Shown piece after piece: positions 25,715-32,633 of a stretch of 64,000 bases of DNA (its first letter is position 1; every line of letters begins with the position of its first letter). Below the pieces are notes generated by a model. The model was not told the origin of the DNA, did not search any database, and was given only the letters and a program-made list of their open reading frames with translations. The position numbers were made by a program, and so were the translations under genes. Source of the DNA: Thalassobacillus sp043497085 (lineage in GTDB: Bacteria; Bacillota; Bacilli; Bacillales; Halobacillaceae); assembly GCA_043497085.1 (NCBI GenBank), contig JBIEKI010000008.1. One strand, written 5' to 3'.

Positions 25715-27440
25715 CATTCCCTTCAGAAGGGATTTCTGCTATGATTTTTGTACCTTTTCCTGGGGCTGAGATGACTTCCAGATCTCCTCCTACAGAACGC
25801 GTCCGCTCTTCCATACTGAATAAACCGACACCGGAAGATAACTGGTCCTGATCAAAACCTTTCCCTTGATCTTCAATCATCACCCGGACCACATCATCCA
25901 GTTCACGTACGGTTACCCAGGCTCGATCGACACCTGCGTATTTCCAGATATTTGTTAAAGCTTCCTGGATGATACGATAAATAGTTATTTCCGAATGGGC
26001 ACTCAACCTTTGATCAAGTACACATTCGAACATGACATCGATATTATAGTGATCGGAAAAGCGGTTCAGGAAGGAGCGAATCGCCGGAACCAGTCCAAGA
26101 TCATCGAGAACAGAAGGGCGCAGCTCCCAGGAAATGTCTCGTACTTCTTCTATCAATTCCGCAGCTTCATCCCTCATCTGATCAATCAACGGATGTTCCA
26201 TTTCCGCACTCAATCTGCTGATGGTAATCAAATGACTGTAAAGGTTCTGGCCAAGACCATCATGGAGGTCTCGCGATAGCCGCAGCCTCTCTTCTTCCTG
26301 GACCTCTATAATTCGTGTCATTGCTCGCTGCAGCTCTGCTTCTACTCGTTTTCTCTCTGTAATCTCAGAACGGATCGCCAAGTATTGATAGGGCTTTCCT
26401 TTCTCATTCAAAAACGGTACGATCGTGGTATCCACCCAGTAATAGGTACCATCTTTTGCCTGATTTCTTATTTCACCTTTCCATACTTCTCCACTACCGA
26501 TTGTCCGCCATAATTCTTTAAAAAATTCTTTGGAATGGTAGCCGGAATTGATGATGGAATGGGTACGTCCAATCAATTCCTCCCGCTCATATTTCGAAAT
26601 TTGGCAGAATTGATCATTAACGTACGTAATGATTCCTTTTTCATCGGTAATTGCTACAATGGAGGATTCATCAAGAGCAAACTTCAAATCCACCAGCTCT
26701 TGCATTGATTTTTCCAGTTCATCTACCACACGTTTAAATTCTGTAATTTCCTTACGGATGGCAAGATATTGATAAGGTTTTCCTTTATTATTCAAAAAAG
26801 GCACGATAGTAGTATCCACCCAGTAATAGGTATCATCCTTCGCCCTGTTTTTGATCTCCCCTCGCCACACCTGGCCGTTGGCGATCGTCCGCCATAAGTC
26901 TCGCATAAAACCCTTGGAATGGTGACCGGAGTTGATGATCCGGTGATCCTGTCCGATTAACTCTTCTTCTGAGTACTTGGAAATCTCACAAAACTTGTCA
27001 TTCACGTATTTGATGATGCCTTTTTGGTCGGTGATCGCCACAATGGTCGATTCATCAAGCGCAAATTTCATATCAAGCAGTTCATTCAATACTTTTTCCG
27101 GTTCTAAATTGGAGATGGAGCTATCATTATCGGCATGCAAAACAAGAAGCGAGTAGTCATTCCCTCCAATAGAAAAAGTGTTTTTCCGTATAAATAATGG
27201 GAAACGCTGCCCCTCTGTCGTCATACCGAACTGTTGCGTAAATGTTCCCGGCTCTAAGACGTCAATATTCGTCTCAGGTATCCATTTCTCTATGTGACTG
27301 CCAGCACCGCTTTCTCCTGCTGCCTCAAACAGTAGCTGCGCTTTCTCATTCATTGACTCGATAAAACCATTATCATCAATCACAATTGTTGCATCTTCCG
27401 TTATTTCTTGCTTATTTCCATGCTGCGTTCTTGTGGTCAC
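25704..27440 (-). CDS. Cytoplasmic multi-PAS histidine kinase, HisKA_3 type
   Basis: A 578-residue soluble sensor kinase. An N-terminal PAS-like region (about 10-105) is followed by two nearly identical PAS-PAC units (about 115-245 and 250-380), each with LKFALDES-type linkers, a single Cys (FCEISKY or FCQISKY) and NxGxPYQYLAIR. The kinase core has the phospho-acceptor His in SRDLHDGLGQNLYSH and a HATPase with GxGxD-like blocks (DQGKGFD, GVGLFSMEER). It resembles NreB in place and kinase type but lacks the four-Cys oxygen-sensing cluster. GTG start with GGAGG 8 bases upstream. Last gene of the nitrate locus. Confidence 0.88.
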   Translation of the reverse strand: MTTRTQHGNKQEITEDATIVIDDNGFIESMNEKAQLLFEAAGESGAGSHIEKWIPETNIDVLEPGTFTQQFGMTTEGQRFPLFIRKNTFSIGGNDYSLLVLHADNDSSISNLEPEKVLNELLDMKFALDESTIVAITDQKGIIKYVNDKFCEISKYSEEELIGQDHRIINSGHHSKGFMRDLWRTIANGQVWRGEIKNRAKDDTYYWVDTTIVPFLNNKGKPYQYLAIRKEITEFKRVVDELEKSMQELVDLKFALDESSIVAITDEKGIITYVNDQFCQISKYEREELIGRTHSIINSGYHSKEFFKELWRTIGSGEVWKGEIRNQAKDGTYYWVDTTIVPFLNEKGKPYQYLAIRSEITERKRVEAELQRAMTRIIEVQEEERLRLSRDLHDGLGQNLYSHLITISRLSAEMEHPLIDQMRDEAAELIEEVRDISWELRPSVLDDLGLVPAIRSFLNRFSDHYNIDVMFECVLDQRLSAHSEITIYRIIQEALTNIWKYAGVDRAWVTVRELDDVVRVMIEDQGKGFDQDQLSSGVGLFSMEERTRSVGGDLEVISAPGKGTKIIAEIPSEGNEPD

Positions 27441-27452
27441 CAACTGTCCCTC

Positions 27453-27902
27453 CTATTCTTCGGTAAAATGGGAAGGTAAAAATGACTCCAATTTCCGCGC
27501 AACTTCCCTGAGCTTCTGTTTTTCTTGTTCTTCAAACTGGCGGGCATGCCGATAACCAATCAAAAGTGCACCTCTAGGAAGTCCGTTCCAAACTAAAGGA
27601 ACCGAATAAGCGGCTTTCAGCTTTTCGGCTAACATAATCGGATAATCGGTTATTTTCCCAAAAATATTTTCGGGAAAATCAGTGATTTCCATAGGCCTTG
27701 CACTTGAAATCACTTTTCCGGCAATCCCTTTTCCATAACGGACCGTGATATATTTATATTTCTCATTTCGATTTCCCATCGCGTATGGCCAGGTAATATC
27801 CGGATCATTTCGATTCTGCAAAGCGATTCCGACAAAATCACAGGGCACATTTTGTTTAAGGCTGTCACATTCGTTCAGTACTAACTCTTTTAAAGATTCC
27901 AT
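27453..27902 (-). CDS. nreA: NreA-like GAF-domain nitrate receptor
   Basis: A 149-residue single GAF-domain protein. The stretch DITWPYAMGNRNEKYKYITV and then RYGKGIAGKVI is the signature of NreA, the protein that in Staphylococcus binds nitrate and restrains the kinase NreB until nitrate is present. It lies directly between the response regulator and the PAS kinase, 12 and 12 bases or less from each, as in nreABC. The ribosome site is weak (AAGGA, 9 bases), consistent with coupling to the upstream gene. Nitrate binding is known for the family and inferred here. Confidence 0.85.
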   Translation of the reverse strand: MESLKELVLNECDSLKQNVPCDFVGIALQNRNDPDITWPYAMGNRNEKYKYITVRYGKGIAGKVISSARPMEITDFPENIFGKITDYPIMLAEKLKAAYSVPLVWNGLPRGALLIGYRHARQFEEQEKQKLREVARKLESFLPSHFTEE

Positions 27903-27914
27903 GTCATCACGTCC

Positions 27915-28571
27915 TTACTGAATCCCATAACCAAGCAATCCTTTTTTCAATGCAAAGGATACCAGCTCAGGCCGTGTTTTCATTTGCAGCTTTTCCATTA
28001 AGTTTCCTTTATGGGTTTCCACTGTTTTGACACTGATCACCAGCTTTTCTGCAATCTCTTTATTGGAATAGCCTTTTGCTATCAATGTCAGGACTTCCTT
28101 TTCCCGATCGGATAATAACTGATACGTATCGGAACCGTCTTCTTTCAAATTACCCAGGTACTCCTCCATCAAACGTTTCTGGGCGGATGGATGAAGATAG
28201 GCATCTCCCTGGCATACCGAGCGGATGGCATTGACTAATTCATCATGGGGAGCACTTTTTAATACACACCCGGAAGCACCCGCCTGGATGGCACGGAATA
28301 AATATTCTTCATCATCATGCATGGTCAGGATGAGGATAGCTGTCTCAGGAAGAAGTTTTTTTAATTCTCCCGTTGCAGACAAGCCATCCTTTCCATGGGG
28401 CATGCTCAAATCCATTAATATAGCATCCGGCTTTTCTTCCAGCGCCATTTCGATTCCTTCATTGCCTTCTGATGCTTCTCCGACTACTTCCATATCCGGC
28501 AACGAATTCAATAACATCTTCAAGCCCATCCTCACCACTGCATGATCATCCACTAACAGGACCTTTATCAT
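27915..28571 (-). CDS. nreC: NarL/NreC-type response regulator
   Basis: A 218-residue two-component regulator. The receiver domain (1-120) has D8-D9, phospho-acceptor D54 in ILMDLSMP and the conserved Thr/Lys sites (LTMHDDEEY, LKSAPHDE). The C-terminal LuxR-type HTH (about 150-212) reads LSDREKEVLTLIAKGYSNKE. I start at 28571, with AGGAGGGG upstream, rather than at a far upstream in-frame Met. It sits between a sensorless kinase and the NreA-like protein, so it is the only output regulator of the locus and can serve both kinases. Palindromes at 35972-36007 are candidate target sites. Confidence 0.9.
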   Translation of the reverse strand: MIKVLLVDDHAVVRMGLKMLLNSLPDMEVVGEASEGNEGIEMALEEKPDAILMDLSMPHGKDGLSATGELKKLLPETAILILTMHDDEEYLFRAIQAGASGCVLKSAPHDELVNAIRSVCQGDAYLHPSAQKRLMEEYLGNLKEDGSDTYQLLSDREKEVLTLIAKGYSNKEIAEKLVISVKTVETHKGNLMEKLQMKTRPELVSFALKKGLLGYGIQ

Positions 28572-28587
28572 CCCATAACCCCTCCTA

Positions 28588-29241
28588 TTACTGGATTGGC
28601 AAATTGATAGAAACAGTTGTCCCTTTGTCCAACTCAGAAGAAAAGTCGCATTGCCCCCCGACAAGGCGAAGCCTTTCTCTCATAGCAGCAATTCCATTAG
28701 CACTGCCGCTTTCCATCACTTCGTTCGCATCGAAGCCTTTTCCAGCATCTTTTATATCTATTCTCACTGAAATTTCTCCCCATGTAAACTCGATTTTCGC
28801 ATGATCAGTATCTGCGTATTTAGCAATGTTGATCAATGCTTCCTGACAGACACGAAAAGCGGCCATACTTTTTTGGTCGGAAAGAAGCTTCTCTTCCCCG
28901 CTGGAGTGAACATCAATCAGAATCCCAAAAGTATTGGTGAACAGCTTCGAATAGCTTTTCATCGCGGAGACCAATCCCAATGTCGATAATGTATTCGGAT
29001 ATAACTCAACAGACAGCAGCCTGACTTCCCTGATTGTCCGCTCCATTAACCCCGCCATTTCTTTGGTGTAACTTTTCAGCTCTTGATTTTCGATACCGGC
29101 TTCAATGAAGTTCAATCCTGTTTGCATGGTGTACAGGTTCTGATTGATGCTTTCATGGAGCTCAAGGGCCACCCGTTTAATTTCTTCTTCCTGAGACTGA
29201 ATGATATAACTGCACGCCTGGTTCCCTGCTTCAAGCTCCAT
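28588..29241 (-). CDS. Histidine kinase core without a sensor domain
   Basis: A 217-residue soluble HisKA_3 plus HATPase protein. The phospho-acceptor His lies in ALELHESINQNLYTMQ near residue 30 and the ATP site in FRVCQEALINIAKYA, DAGKGFD and GIAAMRERL. Only about 20 residues precede the dimerisation helix, so no input domain is encoded. The gene directly upstream, 19 bases away, encodes a transporter ending in a PAS domain, which may supply the input in trans. Start at 29241 because GAGGAGG lies 6 bases before it; the Met 6 bases earlier abuts the ribosome site. Confidence 0.87.
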   Translation of the reverse strand: MELEAGNQACSYIIQSQEEEIKRVALELHESINQNLYTMQTGLNFIEAGIENQELKSYTKEMAGLMERTIREVRLLSVELYPNTLSTLGLVSAMKSYSKLFTNTFGILIDVHSSGEEKLLSDQKSMAAFRVCQEALINIAKYADTDHAKIEFTWGEISVRIDIKDAGKGFDANEVMESGSANGIAAMRERLRLVGGQCDFSSELDKGTTVSINLPIQ

Positions 29242-29260
29242 TTCCATCCTCCTCTATTTT

Positions 29261-30769
29261 TTACATGCTTTTCTGTTGTTGATTTTCTGTAATATCCGTG
29301 AACACACCAGCGTATTGGATGATTTCCCCCGAATCATCTTTGATCGCGTTGATGGTGAGCCACTCTAAATAGTGTTTTCCGTCTTTGCGTTTGTTCCAAA
29401 TTTCCCCTTGCCAATAACCATTCGTTTCTAAGGTGTTCCACATGCTCTGGTAAAATGCCGGGGATTGTCTCCCTGATTTCAGGATGTTTGGATTTTTTCC
29501 TTCTACCTCACCAGCCTCAAAGCCAGTTAGCTTTGTAAAAGCAGGATTTACAGTTACGATTTTACCATTTTTATCTGTGACCATCATGCCAAGCGGTGTC
29601 GTTTCCATGATTTGATGGGAAACTGCCAGCTTATCGTGATAATACATCCAGATGACCAGAATCAAACTTGCTAAAGCAATTTGGGATAGTGCCATGAAGC
29701 CGATCGCGTAATGTCCAGTCAAACTGTAAAGAAGGGACAAAATCAAAGGTGGGAAGAAGCCGCCAAGTCCACCCATAGCTGATACGATACCGTTCGCAAT
29801 ACCAGCCTGCTTGTTAAAGTACATTGGAACAAGCTTAAAGATAATACCATTCCCTATTCCGGCAGCCACTGCGATCGTTAAACTTCCGACCGTGTACAGG
29901 TTGATAGAAGGAGCAAATGATAATAGCAGCGCCGCAACGGTAAAGCCACCAAATACATACATGAGTAGAATCAGTGAATGGAAGCGGTCGGCCAGCCATC
30001 CGCCAAGCGGACGTAAGAAAGTAGCAACAGCAATGAACCCTGCCGTTCTCATCCCGGCATCCACCTTATCCAGTCCAAAGTTGGCTACAAGGAAGTTAGG
30101 AAGGTAGACCGTGAATGCTACAAACGAACCGAAAGTGATAAAATAAAACAAACAGAATAACCATAGCTTTTCATTTTTATAGACGCCTTTGATTTGCTTC
30201 ATTAATGGAACTTTTACTCTGGTTTCTTTTTTATCTCCTAAAAAGAAATTCAAAAGGATGAAAATCCCTAATAGTACAAGATAGAGCTGGACAGTGAACG
30301 ACCAGCCAAAGTTTGCAGCAACTACTGGCGCGGCAAAGGCTGTGATCGCTGTTCCGATGTTCCCCGCTCCGTAGATACCATTTACGAAGCCGTGGCGGCT
30401 TTTATCATAATATTTCGGAAGAGAAGTGACTCCGACAGAAAAAATCGCCCCGCCGATACCCAGAAACAAACCACCAATCAAAAGATCGATGAGAGAGTCC
30501 GCCACACTGATATAATAGACCGGGAATAATAACAGGATAAAACTTACCATGAAAATCATTCTTGCTCCCAGTAAATTAGCTAAATATCCTAATGGAATCC
30601 GTAAAACTGATCCTAAAATAACTGGAATAGCCGTCACCCAGGCAATCTGTTCCGGAGCAATCGCAATATCTTCCGTGATAAAAGGCAGTAAGGAAGAAAT
30701 TAATACCCATACCATAAAACCTGTAACAAGGTTCATCGTTTGTAACGGAAGTTGAATTTTACTTTTCAT
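29261..30769 (-). CDS. NarK-type MFS nitrate/nitrite transporter fused to a C-terminal PAS domain
   Basis: A 502-residue protein. Residues about 1-385 are a 12-helix major facilitator of the nitrate/nitrite porter group, with the Gly-rich nitrate signature in helix 5 (GAGNIGTAITAFAAP) and again in helix 11 (GIANGIVSAMGGLGGFFPP). Residues about 390-500 form a complete cytosolic PAS-PAC domain (MGMMVTDKNGKIVTVNPAF to the end). Ordinary NarK proteins stop after the last helix. The ATG at 30769 follows GAGGG and overlaps the previous gene by 11 bases. Next gene is a kinase core with no sensor. See findings. Confidence 0.88.
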   Translation of the reverse strand: MKSKIQLPLQTMNLVTGFMVWVLISSLLPFITEDIAIAPEQIAWVTAIPVILGSVLRIPLGYLANLLGARMIFMVSFILLLFPVYYISVADSLIDLLIGGLFLGIGGAIFSVGVTSLPKYYDKSRHGFVNGIYGAGNIGTAITAFAAPVVAANFGWSFTVQLYLVLLGIFILLNFFLGDKKETRVKVPLMKQIKGVYKNEKLWLFCLFYFITFGSFVAFTVYLPNFLVANFGLDKVDAGMRTAGFIAVATFLRPLGGWLADRFHSLILLMYVFGGFTVAALLLSFAPSINLYTVGSLTIAVAAGIGNGIIFKLVPMYFNKQAGIANGIVSAMGGLGGFFPPLILSLLYSLTGHYAIGFMALSQIALASLILVIWMYYHDKLAVSHQIMETTPLGMMVTDKNGKIVTVNPAFTKLTGFEAGEVEGKNPNILKSGRQSPAFYQSMWNTLETNGYWQGEIWNKRKDGKHYLEWLTINAIKDDSGEIIQYAGVFTDITENQQQKSM

Positions 30770-31145
30770 AGTGGTTTCCCTCACTTTTGATTACATAATA
30801 TAGGCCGGCTTTTTGATCATACGCAGACCATTCGTTTTCTGTCTGTTTGACTTCACTCGTAAATGGAACTGCAAAAAAATAATGATCATCAAAGTAGATT
30901 CTAAGATGGGTGTTATCTGGACAACTAGCCAGCTTCTTCACTTTTTTATCCAGCCACGGAGCCATATCTTCCCCTTCTTCTCCATGGATGCAAACCTTTA
31001 CGGAAGAGCCGATGCAGTTTTCCAAATCATTTCTATCAACGAATGCCACAGGTTCCACACCCTTTCTCTGGAGGATAGACATGGAGTTGATAGCCTTGCA
31101 AGGCCTGCCAGAATGTCTCTCCTGCCTGTGCTTCCAAATGGTCAA
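30759..31145 (-). CDS. Small uncharacterised protein of the nitrate locus
   Basis: At most 128 residues; the real start is unclear. The frame overlaps the preceding gene (ending 31036) by about 110 bases if the first ATG is used, so a start at GTG near 31058 or ATG at 31082 is more likely, giving roughly 97-107 residues. The remainder is soluble and acidic with VKVCIHGEEGEDMAPWLDKK and an aromatic C-terminal half (RIYFDDHYFFAVPF). No known domain is recognised. It is tightly packed in the operon and overlaps the transporter start. Confidence 0.6.
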   Translation of the reverse strand: MTIWKHRQERHSGRPCKAINSMSILQRKGVEPVAFVDRNDLENCIGSSVKVCIHGEEGEDMAPWLDKKVKKLASCPDNTHLRIYFDDHYFFAVPFTSEVKQTENEWSAYDQKAGLYYVIKSEGNHYEK

Positions 31146-31344
31146 TGACGTCTTGCTCTGATGCCCAGCTGCTCATCCCTTTAACTTCAGCCACTACAAC
31201 TTCAGCATCTAAAACTGTTTTATCATCTAAGTACCAGTGGAGACGCTGTCCTTTGAATAATCTTTCGAAATTGTCTTGGACATCGGCAGCAAGTGTGCCA
31301 GTCATTTCTGTGATAAAACAAAAATCCAAATAGGTTTCACTTTT
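31036..31344 (-). CDS. Small uncharacterised protein with C-terminal CxxC
   Basis: About 102 residues starting from ATG at 31344, which overlaps the end of the previous gene by 8 bases; an upstream Met at 31377 is possible but lies inside that gene. The protein is soluble and acidic (LAADVQDNFERLFKGQRLHW) and ends EKGCGTCGIR, a possible redox or metal site. No domain recognised. Its location between Rieske protein and transporter genes suggests an accessory role in assembly or electron transfer, which is inference. Confidence 0.68.
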   Translation of the reverse strand, partial: KSETYLDFCFITEMTGTLAADVQDNFERLFKGQRLHWYLDDKTVLDAEVVVAEVKGMSSWASEQDVIDHLEAQAGETFWQALQGYQLHVYPPEKGCGTCGIR

Positions 31345-31546
31345 CATAACCCTTGCTGCCTCCCTTATTTTTCTCATTTTTATAAACGAACAGCGCCACC
31401 GGGAACAATAGGATGTTCAAGCCGGCATAAAGCAACGTAACGCCGTAATTTTCATAATAATATTGATGGACGACCAATTGCGTGAACACGATATTCATTA
31501 ACAGGATAGCTGCCAGTATGAGGACGCCCACGTAACTACGCTTCAT
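31337..31546 (-). CDS. Small membrane protein of the nitrate locus
   Basis: A 69-residue protein with two hydrophobic helices (residues 5-28 and 37-58), joined by a short Tyr-rich loop (HQYYYENYG), and a Lys/Gly tail. Its ATG lies within the last codons of the Rieske gene (11-base overlap), so translation is coupled. It could anchor the Rieske protein or the reductase at the membrane; nothing beyond topology supports that. Confidence 0.75.
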   Translation of the reverse strand: MKRSYVGVLILAAILLMNIVFTQLVVHQYYYENYGVTLLYAGLNILLFPVALFVYKNEKNKGGSKGYEK

Positions 31547-32060
31547 AACGCTTCACCCTCACTGCATATATGGCGTCATCCTTTACTTCCACTTCAATAC
31601 CAGGAAGCGGTCTGCGGGGCGGGCCTGCTGTCGGTGCACCGGTGGATGCATCAAACTTTCCATGGTGGCACGGGCAGATCATCTCTTGTTCATCTTTCAC
31701 CCAATAAACCGGACATCTTAAATGTGTACAAGCATTCTGGTAAGCAACATATTTATTTTCACTGAGGCGGATCAAAATCGCGCTATCATGTTCTGTCGGG
31801 AAGGTGAATTTTACGGAGTCCCCTACTTTCACGTCTTTTACGTCTGCGATTTTCTCGTGCGGGTATTCTTTATCCCCTAACCCCATCAATTCCTTGGCAG
31901 CGACAGCTCCCCACGGCAAGGTAGAGACAGCGAAGACACCGGCAGCACCTGCTAAAGTTTTCATGAAACCTCTGCGGTCGAGCATCCGTTCATTATTGCG
32001 GTTTATATTATGCGTATAGTTATCTTCGTCAAACGGTATCTTATTATTGCGATCACTCAT
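31536..32060 (-). CDS. Tat-targeted Rieske 2Fe-2S protein
   Basis: A 174-residue protein. An N-terminal twin-arginine signal is visible at DRRGFMKTLAGAAGVFAVS (residues about 28-46), which also serves as a membrane anchor in Rieske proteins. The cluster site is CTHLRCPVYW and CPCHHGKF (C-x-H and C-x-x-H) near residues 112-136. Such proteins pass electrons outside or at the outer face of the membrane. Inside this operon it probably links the quinol pool to nitrate reduction, but the molybdoenzyme and ferredoxin subunit lack export signals. Confidence 0.9.
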   Translation of the reverse strand: MSDRNNKIPFDEDNYTHNINRNNERMLDRRGFMKTLAGAAGVFAVSTLPWGAVAAKELMGLGDKEYPHEKIADVKDVKVGDSVKFTFPTEHDSAILIRLSENKYVAYQNACTHLRCPVYWVKDEQEMICPCHHGKFDASTGAPTAGPPRRPLPGIEVEVKDDAIYAVRVKRYEA

Positions 32061-32072
32061 GATATTTCCTCC

Positions 32073-32633
32073 TTAAAAGAGTTTTTCTGTGCCTTGCAAG
32101 ATACCAGGAAGGTTTACTTTGACATTGGTCGCGCCTTCCAGGTATGGCATGCTGGTCACCCATTTGTCATTATCAAGGTCATGCCGACGCTGCTTCTGTT
32201 CGATTTCTTCTTCTGTCAGCCACTGCAACGTATTGGAAGGACAGACACTGGCACACATCGGCGGGATTCCATCTTTGGTACGGTCGATACAAAGATCGCA
32301 TTTGTACATCAGGTTTTCTTCTTCGTCAAACTTAGGAATGCCATAAGGGCAGGCAATCGTACAGTTTTGACAGCCGATACATTTCTCTACCAAAGCAGAG
32401 AGGACAGCTCCGGTTTCATGAATTTGAATTGCCTGAGCAGGACAGCTTCGTGCACAGGCCGGGTTTTCACAATGGAGGCACATCAGTGGCATCGTTTGCC
32501 GGTTGACGTGAGGATTAACATCATAAACATAGTTCCTATTCCGTTGTTCATGCCCGCCGCATTGGGTACATGCGGCAAGGCAGGAACGGCATCCGATACA
32601 ATTTTCTAATTCAATGTATAACCGTTTCTTCAT
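32073..32633 (-). CDS. Four-cluster ferredoxin subunit (NrfC/DmsB/NapG-like)
   Basis: A 186-residue electron-transfer subunit. Four cysteine groups are visible: CIGCRSCLAAC near residue 13, CLHCENPACARSC near 52, CIGCQNCTIACPYG near 88, and CDLC with CASVC near 110-130. They predict four 4Fe-4S clusters as in DmsB/NrfC-type subunits. There is no signal peptide. It abuts the molybdoenzyme gene (stop at 32634, one base apart) and would carry electrons between it and the membrane protein. Confidence 0.92.
   Translation of the reverse strand: MKKRLYIELENCIGCRSCLAACTQCGGHEQRNRNYVYDVNPHVNRQTMPLMCLHCENPACARSCPAQAIQIHETGAVLSALVEKCIGCQNCTIACPYGIPKFDEEENLMYKCDLCIDRTKDGIPPMCASVCPSNTLQWLTEEEIEQKQRRHDLDNDKWVTSMPYLEGATNVKVNLPGILQGTEKLF

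Noticed and set aside
25704..27440. Naming the large kinase NreB
   Set aside because: It lacks the four-Cys Fe-S PAS domain that defines NreB and has a different domain layout, so no symbol was given.
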